Below, in pieces: positions 7,015-14,715 of a DNA stretch of 36,474 nucleotides. The notes under the pieces are model-generated. The model was not told where the DNA came from. It searched no databases and worked only from the letters and a program-made list of their open reading frames with translations. Position 1 is the stretch's first letter, and the number at the start of each line of letters is the position of its first letter. The position numbers were made by a program, and so were the translations under genes. Origin of the DNA: an uncultured Lachnospiraceae bacterium (GTDB lineage: Bacteria > Bacillota > Clostridia > Lachnospirales > Lachnospiraceae); contig CAJUMB010000034.1 of NCBI GenBank assembly GCA_910587105.1, forward strand, positions 1 through 36,474. The letters are read 5' to 3'.

Positions 7015-8205
7015 CTATTCTATTACCGTACATCCTTCTACGATGTAACACCAGCTGGGAGCTGATCGGTCTTCCTGCTCGGGGAAATGTTCCCCCTCTT
7101 TGGCTTCATATGTTTCCCCCTCCGGGCTGACTCCTTTCAGCGGTCCTTCAAATACATGCAGTTCACCAGAGCGCATCTTTTCCGTGGCTTCGTCGATGGC
7201 TTCCTGAGTGCCCTCAGCCGCAATATCTGTATTCAGCGGCGATAGGTAGATCGAATCTGATCTGCCGTCTTCGGACAGTCCTGTGCACCAGTCAACAGGG
7301 ATGTCTGTCCCGTCTATGACAGCCTGTACAGCTTCCGTCAGGTAAATACTCCAGTCCACACATGCGGAAACCAGGGAGGCTTTCGGCGCTGCAGGCATAG
7401 TGTCTGTGTTGTAGCCTGCCTGCCATACACCGTTCTTTTCCGCCGTGGTGGCGGGAGCGGTGGAATCGGAATGCTGGGAAACCACATCACATCCGTGGTC
7501 AATGAGGGCCTGGGTCACTTCGGCTTCCTTCTTCGGGTCATTCCAGGAATTGGTGTACTGGATTTCCATAGTCACATCCGGGTTGACGCTCTTTGCCCCC
7601 AGGTAGAAGCTTGTAAATCCGCTGATGACTTCAGCATAAGGAAACGCGGCCACAAATCCCAGTTTATTGGTCTCGGTCTTCAGGCCGGCGGCGATTCCTG
7701 TGAGATAGCGGGCCTGGCACACGGTGGGAAAATAATTGTGCAGATTGGCAAGGCCGGTCTCTGCCGCCTGGTAACCGGTACAGTGGCAGAACTGTACATC
7801 CGGATATTCTTTAGCCACCTCCACCATGTAATCTTCAAAACCGAAGCTTGTGGCAAATACGATGTTGCACCCAGCATCCATCAGCTCCCGCAGGGCAGTG
7901 TCGCACTCTGCATCCTCCGGTATGTCGAATTTGTTTATGATCTGGTCATCTGACAGTCCCAGGTTTTCCTGCATCTGCTTAGTGCCCTGGTCATGGTTAT
8001 AAGTATAGCCCATATCACTGGGAGCTCCCACATGTATAAAACCTACTTTTAAATCCTCTTTGGCGATGCCGCTTTTTTCTTTAGAAGAAGCAGCTGCATC
8101 CTCTGTCTGTGTACTGCTGCCAGTATCGCCAGAACCGCCGCAGCCGGATAGGGCAGAGACTGTCAGGACAGTACTCAGCAGTAAACCAAGTATCTTTTTT
8201 TTCAT
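7015..8205 (-). CDS. BMP-family nucleoside-binding lipoprotein (BmpA/NupN-like)
   Basis: This 396-residue extracytoplasmic binding protein has a lipoprotein signal: MKKKILGLLLST, then a lipobox ending at Cys22 (LSGCGG), followed by a Ser/Thr/Glu-rich linker. The mature part starts LKVGFIHVGAPSDMGYTYNHDQG, the BMP/PnrA (purine nucleoside receptor) pattern, and contains VAKEYPDVQF. It is first in the importer operon and lies above an intercistronic hairpin, so it should be made in excess. GAGGAGG precedes the start. The exact ligand (purine nucleosides versus other compounds) cannot be read from sequence. Confidence 0.9.
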   Translation of the reverse strand: MKKKILGLLLSTVLTVSALSGCGGSGDTGSSTQTEDAAASSKEKSGIAKEDLKVGFIHVGAPSDMGYTYNHDQGTKQMQENLGLSDDQIINKFDIPEDAECDTALRELMDAGCNIVFATSFGFEDYMVEVAKEYPDVQFCHCTGYQAAETGLANLHNYFPTVCQARYLTGIAAGLKTETNKLGFVAAFPYAEVISGFTSFYLGAKSVNPDVTMEIQYTNSWNDPKKEAEVTQALIDHGCDVVSQHSDSTAPATTAEKNGVWQAGYNTDTMPAAPKASLVSACVDWSIYLTEAVQAVIDGTDIPVDWCTGLSEDGRSDSIYLSPLNTDIAAEGTQEAIDEATEKMRSGELHVFEGPLKGVSPEGETYEAKEGEHFPEQEDRSAPSWCYIVEGCTVIE

Positions 8206-8223
8206 AAAAACATTTCCTCCTCG

Positions 8224-8387
8224 TAGAGTGTGTCTTAAAAATCATTCCTGCCATCTGCACGCCCCACTTTGCGTGAGATTTGCGCCAAATTCAGGTTACA
8301 TAGCCCGCTATGCGCCCTTCATTTGGCACAAATCTCCCACCAAGTGTGACGCACATCTGACAAAAAGCATTTTTAAGACACACTCTA
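8224..8387. repeat. 164-bp near-palindromic MITE-like element
   Basis: The left end TAGAGTGTGTCTTAAAAAT (8224-8242) is a perfect 19-bp inverted repeat of the right end (8369-8387). Symmetry continues imperfectly through the whole interior to an ATAGC-cc-GCTAT centre at 8300-8311. The ends carry TA, possibly a TA target duplication as in IS630/mariner-related MITEs. It lies between a promoter (8437-8410) and the importer start, so the nucleoside-importer mRNA should begin with this long hairpin. A second copy of one end occurs at 36382. It has no coding capacity. Confidence 0.75.
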
Positions 8388-8409
8388 GTAATTTCAATGC
8401 TACTGTATT

Positions 8410-8437
8410 ATTTTACCATATTTTCGGAGGATGTCAA
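8410..8437 (-). promoter_or_regulatory. promoter of the nucleoside-importer operon
   Basis: On the minus strand TTGACA (8437-8432), 16 bp and TAAAAT (8415-8410) form a good sigma-A promoter. The -35 box overlaps the stop codon of the upstream lacM gene, and the MITE-like repeat lies between promoter and start codon. Confidence 0.6.
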
Positions 8438-9399
8438 AATGCAATCTGGAAAGAAAAACAGATATCTTTTTCACCGCTGATATGGTAAGCTTCTTCCACG
8501 TCGCTTCCCCAGCTGTCGATGCCTCCCACGCCTCTCACAGCCCCATAAATGCACAGAACCGTCCGTCTGGCAGGGGGAAGTTCTTCCATATGAAAGGCAT
8601 TTTCCAGTTCTTCCGCAGTATAGGGCAGACAGCTGAACGCAAAATCCTGTCCAGAGGCTGTTATTTTCAGGCTGAAGGGTTCCCGGATTTTCTGAGAGCG
8701 GTCCAGGACAGAGGTTCTTGTAATCTCCACCCAGCGGGTGTCCATATGCATTCCGCAGTCCTGGGGCACCAGATAGGGAGTCACAGGAAGGCCTTCTACA
8801 TGGTAGATGCCCTTTTTTCCTCCTGCTTTCCGGTCTGGATACGTCTCTTTGCTCAAGCCCTCATAGCAGTAGCCTGAGGCCAGGGTGGGGATGAGGAAAC
8901 GCATACCGAATACGGGAAGCTGAGGGAGACCTGGCTGTCCCATGTACTGGGCTGTCACAAGGATTTTCCCAGAGCTTTCCACAGTGTAGATAACTTTCAC
9001 CGTTGTAGACGGTACTGTGATTGTATGGTATAAGAAAGAAATGCCCACCTGCTTGGCATATTCTTCATTTTTGTACCGGTTATTTTCCGGAGCTTTCGGC
9101 AGAGGTATGCTCTGTCCGTCCACAGACACCTGGATTTCCACACACTGCATGAATAAATCGGCGCTGAGCCACATGCCCGATTTCAGATGAAACCCGCTTC
9201 CCCGGTCATTATCTGTCAAGGCCCGCCAGAACGTGGGACGGGGAGTGCGGTAGAGCCATTCCCGGCCCTTGATACACAGAGATTCTGGGCCGCCTGTCTG
9301 ATAGGAAAAGATATAGTGGAAATCTGGTCCGGAAAGACCCAGCGTCACATCGCCGTAGATCACCCGGAGTTTTGAAGTATTGTCAACTGTATAATCCAT
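8434..9399 (-). CDS. lacM: beta-galactosidase small subunit (LacM-like)
   Basis: This 321-residue protein corresponds to the C-terminal domain of LacZ (Bgal_small_N, domain 5), which completes the active site. It starts MDYTVDNTSKLRVIYGD and contains GPESLCIKGREWLYRTPRPTFWRALTDNDRGSGF, the conserved W-R-A-x-T-D-N-D-x-G block. Its ATG overlaps the end of the large-subunit gene by 17 nt, as in Lactobacillus and Leuconostoc lacLM. An AGGAGGT sits 11 nt before the ATG inside the lacL coding end. With LacL it totals about 947 residues against 1,023 in E. coli LacZ. Confidence 0.92.
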   Translation of the reverse strand: MDYTVDNTSKLRVIYGDVTLGLSGPDFHYIFSYQTGGPESLCIKGREWLYRTPRPTFWRALTDNDRGSGFHLKSGMWLSADLFMQCVEIQVSVDGQSIPLPKAPENNRYKNEEYAKQVGISFLYHTITVPSTTVKVIYTVESSGKILVTAQYMGQPGLPQLPVFGMRFLIPTLASGYCYEGLSKETYPDRKAGGKKGIYHVEGLPVTPYLVPQDCGMHMDTRWVEITRTSVLDRSQKIREPFSLKITASGQDFAFSCLPYTAEELENAFHMEELPPARRTVLCIYGAVRGVGGIDSWGSDVEEAYHISGEKDICFSFQIAF

Positions 9400-11263
9400 A
9401 ATAATAGTTTACCTCCTGCATTGCCGGTTTTTCCCTGCGGTCAGCAAATACAATTCCATTGCAGGAAAATTCATAATCAGAGGGCCTGTCATCAAAGTCC
9501 CCTCCATACCGGAGCACCTGTTTCCCGGTTATTTCATCCGTTACAAAAAGGGCCTGGTCAATATAATCCCAGATGAATCCCCCCTGATACATTTCATATT
9601 TGTCCAGAAGGTGCATATAGGTGCCCAGGCCCCCGGCGGAATTCCCCATGCTGTGCATGTATTCACAGAGAATGAAAGGTTTCTTGGGGGAGTTTAGCAG
9701 ATATTCTTCCACCCGCTGGGGAGGGGCGTACATCTGGCTTTCCACATCAGAGATCACATCTTCATAGTCTCTGTTGTGGAATACTCCTTCGTAGTGGACC
9801 AGACGGTCAGGGTCCTGCTCTTTGTAATAAGCATTCATTTTCTGGAGGACATTGCCTGCATAGGACTCGTTGCCCAGAGACCAGAAGAGAATGGACGTGT
9901 GGTTCTTTAATACTTCGAAATGGGTTTTTGCCCGGTCCAGTACTGCGGCTTCCCACTCTTTCATACTGCCGGGGACATTCCAGGAGGGTTCTGCGTCCTG
10001 CATTTTCTGCCAGGAACCATGGGATTCCAGATTCGTCTCTGCCATCATATAGATTCCGTTTTCGTCGCACAGGTCATACCAGGGAATCTGATTGGGGTAA
10101 TGGCAGGTGCGGACAGCGTTGATGTGATTGCGCTTTAGGCATTCCATATCCCAGAGCATTTCTTCCAATGAAATGTTTCTTCCCCTTTGGGCACTCCACT
10201 CATGGCGGTTTACTCCGTTGATGATGAGGCGTTTCCCGTTTAGCAGGATGGTTTTATTTTGGATTTCTATTTTGCGGAATCCGAATTTCCAGGGAACCAG
10301 CTCTACCAGAGCATTGTTTTCATCAAAGATACGGATTTCCAGCTGATATAAGTAAGGATTCTGGTGGTCCCAGGGTTTTACTTTTTCCGGAAAAGGGCAG
10401 GAAACATGCAGATGCCTGGAAGCATTCAGGCTCTGGCAGATACAGGCAGTCTCTTTGTCCTTCACAAGAATCTGGAGCTTCCTATTTTCCAGAATACCGG
10501 ATAGATTAATATCCAGGTTTAGGACTCCGGTGGAATCCGCCACAGAGTATTTTGGCCTGACCCATAAATCTTCGATATGTGTGTCTGGCCTGGCACATAG
10601 AGTTACATTCCGGAAAATTCCAAAGAACCGGAAAAAATCCTGGTCTTCTAAATAGGCGGAGGTGCTTCTTTTGTGTACCTCCACAGCCAGGAGATTTCCT
10701 TTTTCAACGAGGTGTTCTGTGATGTCGAATTCCGAGGGGGTGAAACTGTCCTCTGCATATCCGATAAAGGCTCCGTTCAGCCATACATACATGGCCTGTT
10801 CCACCCCTTCGAAGAAAATGCGCACCTGTCTGCCCTTTAATTCTTCGTTCAGGTCAAACCTGCACAGGTAAGAACCCACAGGATTGTAAGGGGCGCCGCT
10901 GAATTCCTCCCGGTGGACGCCCTTCATGCCGCTTCCTAAAGGCCGCCGGAATGTATGGCCTTCCCAGGGGTACATGGTGTTGATGTAATGTATTTGATCA
11001 TAACCAGCCAGCTCAATATGGCCTGGAACCTGGATTTCACCAAAATGGCTGCTGTCAAAATCCTTTTGGTAAAAATCTTTCGGACGGCTGGCCGCATTTT
11101 CTGAGTATGAGAATTTCCACGTTCCGTTCAGGGACTGTTTCCACCTGCTGGTTTTGGACTGGCAGGCGTCCTCGCTTTCATAGTACTCATGGTCGCTGTG
11201 AGCTGGCAGCTGGTTGACCCGGAACACTTCCGGATTGTCAAGCCAATTGAGTTCTGCTTTCAT
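9383..11263 (-). CDS. lacL: beta-galactosidase large subunit (LacL-like, GH2)
   Basis: This 626-residue glycoside hydrolase family 2 subunit hydrolyses lactose and related beta-galactosides in the cytoplasm (no signal peptide). N-terminal sugar-binding and immunoglobulin-like domains precede the TIM barrel, which holds the acid/base Glu466 in LFWSLGNES and the nucleophile Glu534 in FILCEYMHSMGN. The RHEWSAQRGR and RTCHYPNQ motifs are intact. AAAGGAG precedes the ATG, and a TTGTAT-N17-TATACT promoter lies 48 bp upstream. No lactose permease or dedicated regulator is adjacent, so uptake must be supplied elsewhere. Confidence 0.94.
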   Translation of the reverse strand: MKAELNWLDNPEVFRVNQLPAHSDHEYYESEDACQSKTSRWKQSLNGTWKFSYSENAASRPKDFYQKDFDSSHFGEIQVPGHIELAGYDQIHYINTMYPWEGHTFRRPLGSGMKGVHREEFSGAPYNPVGSYLCRFDLNEELKGRQVRIFFEGVEQAMYVWLNGAFIGYAEDSFTPSEFDITEHLVEKGNLLAVEVHKRSTSAYLEDQDFFRFFGIFRNVTLCARPDTHIEDLWVRPKYSVADSTGVLNLDINLSGILENRKLQILVKDKETACICQSLNASRHLHVSCPFPEKVKPWDHQNPYLYQLEIRIFDENNALVELVPWKFGFRKIEIQNKTILLNGKRLIINGVNRHEWSAQRGRNISLEEMLWDMECLKRNHINAVRTCHYPNQIPWYDLCDENGIYMMAETNLESHGSWQKMQDAEPSWNVPGSMKEWEAAVLDRAKTHFEVLKNHTSILFWSLGNESYAGNVLQKMNAYYKEQDPDRLVHYEGVFHNRDYEDVISDVESQMYAPPQRVEEYLLNSPKKPFILCEYMHSMGNSAGGLGTYMHLLDKYEMYQGGFIWDYIDQALFVTDEITGKQVLRYGGDFDDRPSDYEFSCNGIVFADRREKPAMQEVNYYYGLYS

Positions 11264-11310
11264 AGAGGGTCTCCTTTGTAATAAGTAACTGATGTAATGA
11301 CTGCAGATTT

Positions 11311-11339
11311 AGTATAAGCAGTTTTTGGGGGAAATACAA
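11311..11339 (-). promoter_or_regulatory. promoter of lacLM
   Basis: On the minus strand TTGTAT (11339-11334), 17 bp and TATACT (11316-11311). The spacer contains TTCCCCCAAAAA, nearly the same as in the spacer of the phenylacetate-CoA ligase promoter at 26371-26400. I see no convincing catabolite-response element nearby. Confidence 0.65.
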
Positions 11340-11533
11340 GCCTTGTGAAGCATATCTGTGATCAAACAAAAATCACCCTGAAATATTTTCCCATTTTTTG
11401 TGTGATTTTTTGTAAAATTAATGACTAATTTGATACATGAAAGTCAGTAATGCAACAGAAATAGCCCGGATTGAACCAAGTCATAAAAGCTGAAGCTGTT
11501 TTTTATAGATATTCCTGCATGTTATTTACAACT

Positions 11534-11620
11534 TTATTGAAGTTTTAATGTGAAGGTTAATATAGCATAATGTATTGAAAAAGTCAAGATATAGAATTTT
11601 AAAATTTAATGTGATATAAT
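11534..11620. repeat. direct repeat, left copy (87 bp)
   Basis: This block matches 13251-13337 at a constant offset of 1,717 bp without gaps. A 40-bp stretch (11560-11599) is identical and only one further mismatch occurs up to 11616. It ends in an extended -10 sequence TGATATAAT. The two copies bracket an AT-rich island with a dead integrase, a toxin pair and a transposase remnant. I see nothing else in 11340-11533. Confidence 0.8.
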
Positions 11621-11638
11621 CCTGTCTTATCCAAAGCA

Positions 11639-11809
11639 ATGATACCCCACACCTTACATCATACATTCGGCACCCACTTAGCTAATGTGGTCATGAACCC
11701 CAAAGCGGTACAGCATATCATGGGGCATTCCAACATTACCATGACGCTGAACTACTGCGCACACGCAGCTTTCGCTTCCATAAAGGCCGATAACAAACAA
11801 ACAAACTAA
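11639..11809 (+). pseudogene. tyrosine recombinase C-terminal remnant, catalytic residues lost
   Basis: A 56-residue frame reads PHTLHHTFGTHLANVVMNPKA, then IMGHSNITMTLNYCAHA. This is the catalytic end of a Tn916-type or phage-type integrase. The usual H-x-L-R-H is H-T-L-H-H here (arginine to histidine), and where the family has the nucleophilic tyrosine (N-x-Y-x-H) there is a cysteine. The rest of the enzyme is missing and there is no ribosome site. It marks an old integration event beside the direct repeat. Confidence 0.75.
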
Positions 11810-11865
11810 CTAACTAAATCCGAGTGAATATCTAAATATAAATTCATAAAATAGGAGATGAAAAT

Positions 11866-12318
11866 ATGGCACAGATACAACCTGCACAAAGAGAAAAGCT
11901 ATTGAACATTGACCTATCATCATGTGAAAACATAGCAGACCTATTTCAATTTGCCCAAAATCAAAATTTTGATGATAACGATTTTATCGAAAAATACATG
12001 AATTCAAGATTTGCAAATAATGAAATGGACGCAGTATACTCATACTTTCACACCGCGTGGTACGAATATGTAATGGACGAAATTCTTGACGAAATAAGAC
12101 CAAAGAAAAACCATATGCATTACGACACAGACGCAATCAAATGGATAGGATATATGTACAGATACATTCATATTCGATTAGGCACACCAAGTTCGATAAT
12201 ATACAAAACATTACCATTAAGCCATATGCTTACAATATATGAGGGAATGCACACAATGTCTGAAGAATACTTTATTGACGATATAAAAGAAGACTTCCCG
12301 GAGGTATTTTATGAATGA
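11866..12318 (+). CDS. probable antitoxin of a DUF3990-type pair
   Basis: This 150-residue acidic cytoplasmic protein has no recognised catalytic motif. The C-terminal half (WIGYMYRYIHIRLGTPSSIIYKTLP) has the look of small proteins often coded just before DUF3990 toxins. AGGAG lies 8 nt before the ATG. Its stop overlaps the next ATG by 8 nt, so the two proteins are translationally coupled, as expected for antitoxin then toxin. The gene is much more AT-rich than the flanking metabolic genes, a sign of transfer. The antitoxin role rests on context only. Confidence 0.6.
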   Translation: MAQIQPAQREKLLNIDLSSCENIADLFQFAQNQNFDDNDFIEKYMNSRFANNEMDAVYSYFHTAWYEYVMDEILDEIRPKKNHMHYDTDAIKWIGYMYRYIHIRLGTPSSIIYKTLPLSHMLTIYEGMHTMSEEYFIDDIKEDFPEVFYE

Positions 12319-12958
12319 TATAAAATTATTTCATGGGTCAAAATCAGGAATACATGGGCAAATTCAACCAACGAGTAGAAAAAAATGCGATTTTGGAAAA
12401 GGTTTTTACATGGGAACAAATATTATGCAGGCAAGTACATTAATATATAACAAAGAGAATCCCATATTATATGAAATGAAAATAGAATTATCAAAAATAC
12501 CAAACAACAGAATACTTACTTTATCTGATAGAGAATGGTTGTACTATGTTCTTTACAATCGTGGAGTGTTCAACGAAATAAGAAACACACCGCTTTATGA
12601 ACAAATATCACAAATGGATAAAGGAAAAGACTTCATCATTGGTCCAATTGCAGATGATAACCTTATGCAAAGCATAAACGAATTTATGAAAAACGGAATA
12701 TCAGATGAGGGAATAATTGCATGCTTACAATGTATCAGTTATGGAACCCAATATGTTGCAAAAACAGAAGAGGCATGTAAACACATAACCATTCTATCAG
12801 AACAAAAACTTGACAAAAATCGCATTTCCGAATACCATCAGTATCAAATAGACCGAAAAAATGAATCACAGCAAAAAGTTATACAAATAAAAGAACAATA
12901 TTTTGGAAAAGGGAAATTGCTCAGTCAAATAATCAACGAAGAGAAACAAAAAATATAA
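12311..12958 (+). CDS. DUF3990 ADP-ribosyltransferase-like toxin
   Basis: This 215-residue protein matches the DUF3990 pattern: LFHGSKSG (His8), DFGKGFYMGTN (Tyr33), KDFIIGPIADDNL, and TQYVAKTEEACKHI (Gln147). H, Y and an E/Q residue in this order are the NAD-binding and catalytic triad of H-Y-E class ADP-ribosyltransferases, so it probably modifies a host target, as a toxin in a toxin-antitoxin or phage-defence pair. GGAGG precedes the ATG. It ends in a charged helical tail (about 165-215) rich in Lys, Gln and Glu. Codon use is AT-rich like its partner. The target is unknown. Confidence 0.72.
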   Translation: MNDIKLFHGSKSGIHGQIQPTSRKKCDFGKGFYMGTNIMQASTLIYNKENPILYEMKIELSKIPNNRILTLSDREWLYYVLYNRGVFNEIRNTPLYEQISQMDKGKDFIIGPIADDNLMQSINEFMKNGISDEGIIACLQCISYGTQYVAKTEEACKHITILSEQKLDKNRISEYHQYQIDRKNESQQKVIQIKEQYFGKGKLLSQIINEEKQKI

Positions 12959-12959
12959 G

Positions 12960-13106
12960 TCAACCAAATATACCTTCAATCAGATCCGTACATACTGTAT
13001 AAAGGCCATCATACTGTGCTTCAGATTCTATTACAGTTTTATCCAGGTAATACTTGATCTTTGCTTTTTCGCATCTGGGGAAGCTGCGGCTGTTCCGATG
13101 AAATTC
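12960..13106 (-). pseudogene. transposase C-terminal remnant (IS4/IS1634-like)
   Basis: The minus strand reads CEKAKIKYYLDKTVIES, then EAQYDGLYTVCTDLIEGIFG and stops at 12962-12960. I associate this with the region of IS1634/IS4-type DDE transposases in which E.YDG.Y...T precedes the last catalytic segment. A TAG interrupts it upstream (13109-13107) and the downstream part is missing. It abuts the toxin gene and suggests that an insertion sequence helped assemble this island. Confidence 0.45.
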
Positions 13107-13153
13107 CTAAATTACGATACATTACAATAAAATATAATGATATAAACGGAGAT

Positions 13154-13208
13154 TTGACATAAAAAACAGGTATTATATAACCTGTAAGTACTTTGTTGAA
13201 TATTCAAC
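13154..13208 (+). promoter_or_regulatory. orphan promoter with two palindromes
   Basis: TTGACA (13154-13159), 16 bp and TATAAC (13176-13181) form a good promoter. ACAGGT (13166-13171) and ACCTGT (13180-13185) form an inverted repeat over the -10 box, and the perfect palindrome GTTGAATATTCAAC follows at 13195-13208. No open frame with a ribosome site follows before the terminator at 13392, so this may drive a small RNA or be left from a lost gene. Confidence 0.5.
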
Positions 13209-13250
13209 TGTCAAACACCCAACATTTCTCTCTGCGTATTATCAACAACA

Positions 13251-13337
13251 TTATTGAAGGGTCAATGAGAAAGTTGATATAGCATAATGTATTGAAAAAG
13301 TCAAGATATAGAATTTCAAAATTTAATGTGATACAAT
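13251..13337. repeat. direct repeat, right copy (87 bp)
   Basis: This is the partner of 11534-11620 at exactly 1,717 bp. It ends in TGATACAAT, an extended -10-like sequence. Both copies keep the 40-bp identical core (13277-13316). Confidence 0.8.
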
Positions 13338-13391
13338 ATATCTGTCAGAGTAAAGTCTGTGGATTGAAGAAATAATGTTGTAAATAAAGGA

Positions 13392-13436
13392 GGGAGTGCT
13401 GTTTAGCAGAAAAACAGCAGCCCTTCTTTATTTGTG
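13392..13436 (+). terminator. rho-independent terminator
   Basis: TGCTGTTT (13397-13404) pairs with AAACAGCA (13412-13419), extended by GGG (13392-13394) with CCC (13421-13423) across a small bulge, and a T-rich TTCTTTATTT follows. It would end any RNA begun at the orphan promoter or at the repeat-borne extended -10, giving a transcript of about 90-250 nt. Confidence 0.6.
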
Positions 13437-13520
13437 AAAACATTTCCTTATTCCACTTTGCGGGCAATGATCTATTTCTTTTCATCAAATCTGGAAATCA
13501 TGGGTTTTTCTTACAACCTC

Positions 13521-13581
13521 TTGACAATTTGAAAATCATAAATTACCATAAAATATATTGCGAATTTATTAAAAACGCAAT
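13521..13581 (+). promoter_or_regulatory. promoter and operator-like repeat of the PfkB kinase gene
   Basis: TTGACA (13521-13526), 17 bp and TACCAT (13544-13549) form the likely promoter. ATTGCG (13557-13562) and CGCAAT (13576-13581) form an inverted repeat near the start site. The half-site CGCAATTA also builds the 24-bp palindrome of the neighbouring operon (14622-14645), so one regulator may control both. Confidence 0.55.
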
Positions 13582-13621
13582 TACAAATAGAGTGCGCAAA
13601 GTAAATAAAGAGGTGATGACT

Positions 13622-14527
13622 ATGATCTACACAGTAACACTGAATCCCGCTATTGATTACATCATAACCGTACCAGAGTTGCAGATGGGGATGACTAACC
13701 GGACAGGCAGCGAGAAACTGCTTCCTGGAGGAAAAGGAATCAATGTATCCATTGTGCTCAAAAATCTGGGTATTGAGACAACTGCCCTGGGATTTATTGC
13801 TGGGTTTACCGGAGATGAGATTAAGCGCCGGCTGGAGAAAACAGGAATTCATACTGATTTGATAAAAGTACAGCAGGGATACTCCAGAATTAATATCAAG
13901 TTAAAAGACGTGGATGGGATGGAGATTAACGGGAGCGGGCCACAGATTGGAAAGGAGGAGCTAAATCAGCTTTTTGCGAAAATGGAAGCACTGAAAAAAG
14001 GTGACTTGCTGGTTCTGGCTGGGAGTATACCTGGGAGTATTCCAGACACAATCTACAGGGATATTATGATACAGGTGAGCCGGCAGCAGGTGGACGTGGT
14101 AGTTGATGCGGATGGGAAATTGCTGGAACAGTCGCTAAAATACAGGCCTTTTCTGATAAAACCCAATCATCATGAGCTTGGTGGAATTTTTGGAGTTACA
14201 CTAAAGACCCGGGAAGATGTGATTGGATATGCCGTCCGGATGCAGGAGCGGGGCGCGAGAAATGTTCTGGTATCCATGGGGGCAGAGGGTGCAGTTCTGG
14301 CAGACGAGCAGGGGAATGTACATAGCCATGAGGCATTAAAAGGTGCCCTTGTAAACGCAGTAGGTGCAGGAGATTCAATGACAGCGGGTTTCCTGGCAGG
14401 ATGGATGGAAAGGCAGGATTATCAACATGGATTTTGTCTGGGCCTTGCCGCCGGAAGCGCCAGTGCTTTTTCCGAGGAACTGGCTGTAGAAGAGCAGATT
14501 AGAGAGCTTTATCAGCAAATCATATAA
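13622..14527 (+). CDS. PfkB-family kinase (1-phosphofructokinase / tagatose-6-phosphate kinase type)
   Basis: This 301-residue cytoplasmic ATP-dependent sugar-phosphate kinase starts MIYTVTLNPAIDYI, as FruK and LacC do. It has the first PfkB signature LLPGGKGINVS (about residues 33-43) and the second, NAVGAGDSMTAGF, with catalytic base Asp251. I chose ATG 13622 because AAAGAGGTGATG precedes it; the longer frame from 13529 adds residues that FruK proteins lack. It probably makes a 1,6-bisphosphate for aldol cleavage and may feed the class II aldolase at 20731. It has its own promoter and terminator but shares operator half-sites with the operon downstream. Confidence 0.88.
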   Translation: MIYTVTLNPAIDYIITVPELQMGMTNRTGSEKLLPGGKGINVSIVLKNLGIETTALGFIAGFTGDEIKRRLEKTGIHTDLIKVQQGYSRINIKLKDVDGMEINGSGPQIGKEELNQLFAKMEALKKGDLLVLAGSIPGSIPDTIYRDIMIQVSRQQVDVVVDADGKLLEQSLKYRPFLIKPNHHELGGIFGVTLKTREDVIGYAVRMQERGARNVLVSMGAEGAVLADEQGNVHSHEALKGALVNAVGAGDSMTAGFLAGWMERQDYQHGFCLGLAAGSASAFSEELAVEEQIRELYQQII

Positions 14528-14546
14528 TGAAAGATGTTTCTGAGAG

Positions 14547-14578
14547 CAGATCTGGCGTTTCGTCAGGTCTGTTTTGTT
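14547..14578 (+). terminator. terminator of the PfkB kinase gene
   Basis: CAGATCTGGC (14547-14556) pairs with GTCAGGTCTG (14562-14571) with wobble pairs, then TTTTGTT. It separates the kinase from the polyol operon, which has its own promoter. Confidence 0.65.
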
Positions 14579-14621
14579 ATATTCCACAAAACACAAATAT
14601 ATTATTTGGTAAAATCTATAG

Positions 14622-14677
14622 AATCGCAATTATATAATTGCGATTATGTTGACAATCACAAAAAATGATGATATATT
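14622..14677 (+). promoter_or_regulatory. promoter and 24-bp perfect palindromic operator of the polyol operon
   Basis: The palindrome at 14622-14645 is perfect over 24 bp (half-site AATCGCAATTAT) and ends 3 bp before TTGACA (14649-14654); TATATT (14672-14677) follows after 17 bp. This is a near-ideal promoter with a dimer-binding site against its -35 box. The DeoR-family gene at the end of the operon is the obvious candidate regulator. Its own leader carries an AATTGCG half-site at 24265-24271. Confidence 0.75.
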
Positions 14678-14715
14678 GAATCCACAGACAGCAAATCAGG
14701 AAAGGAGGGCCAAAT

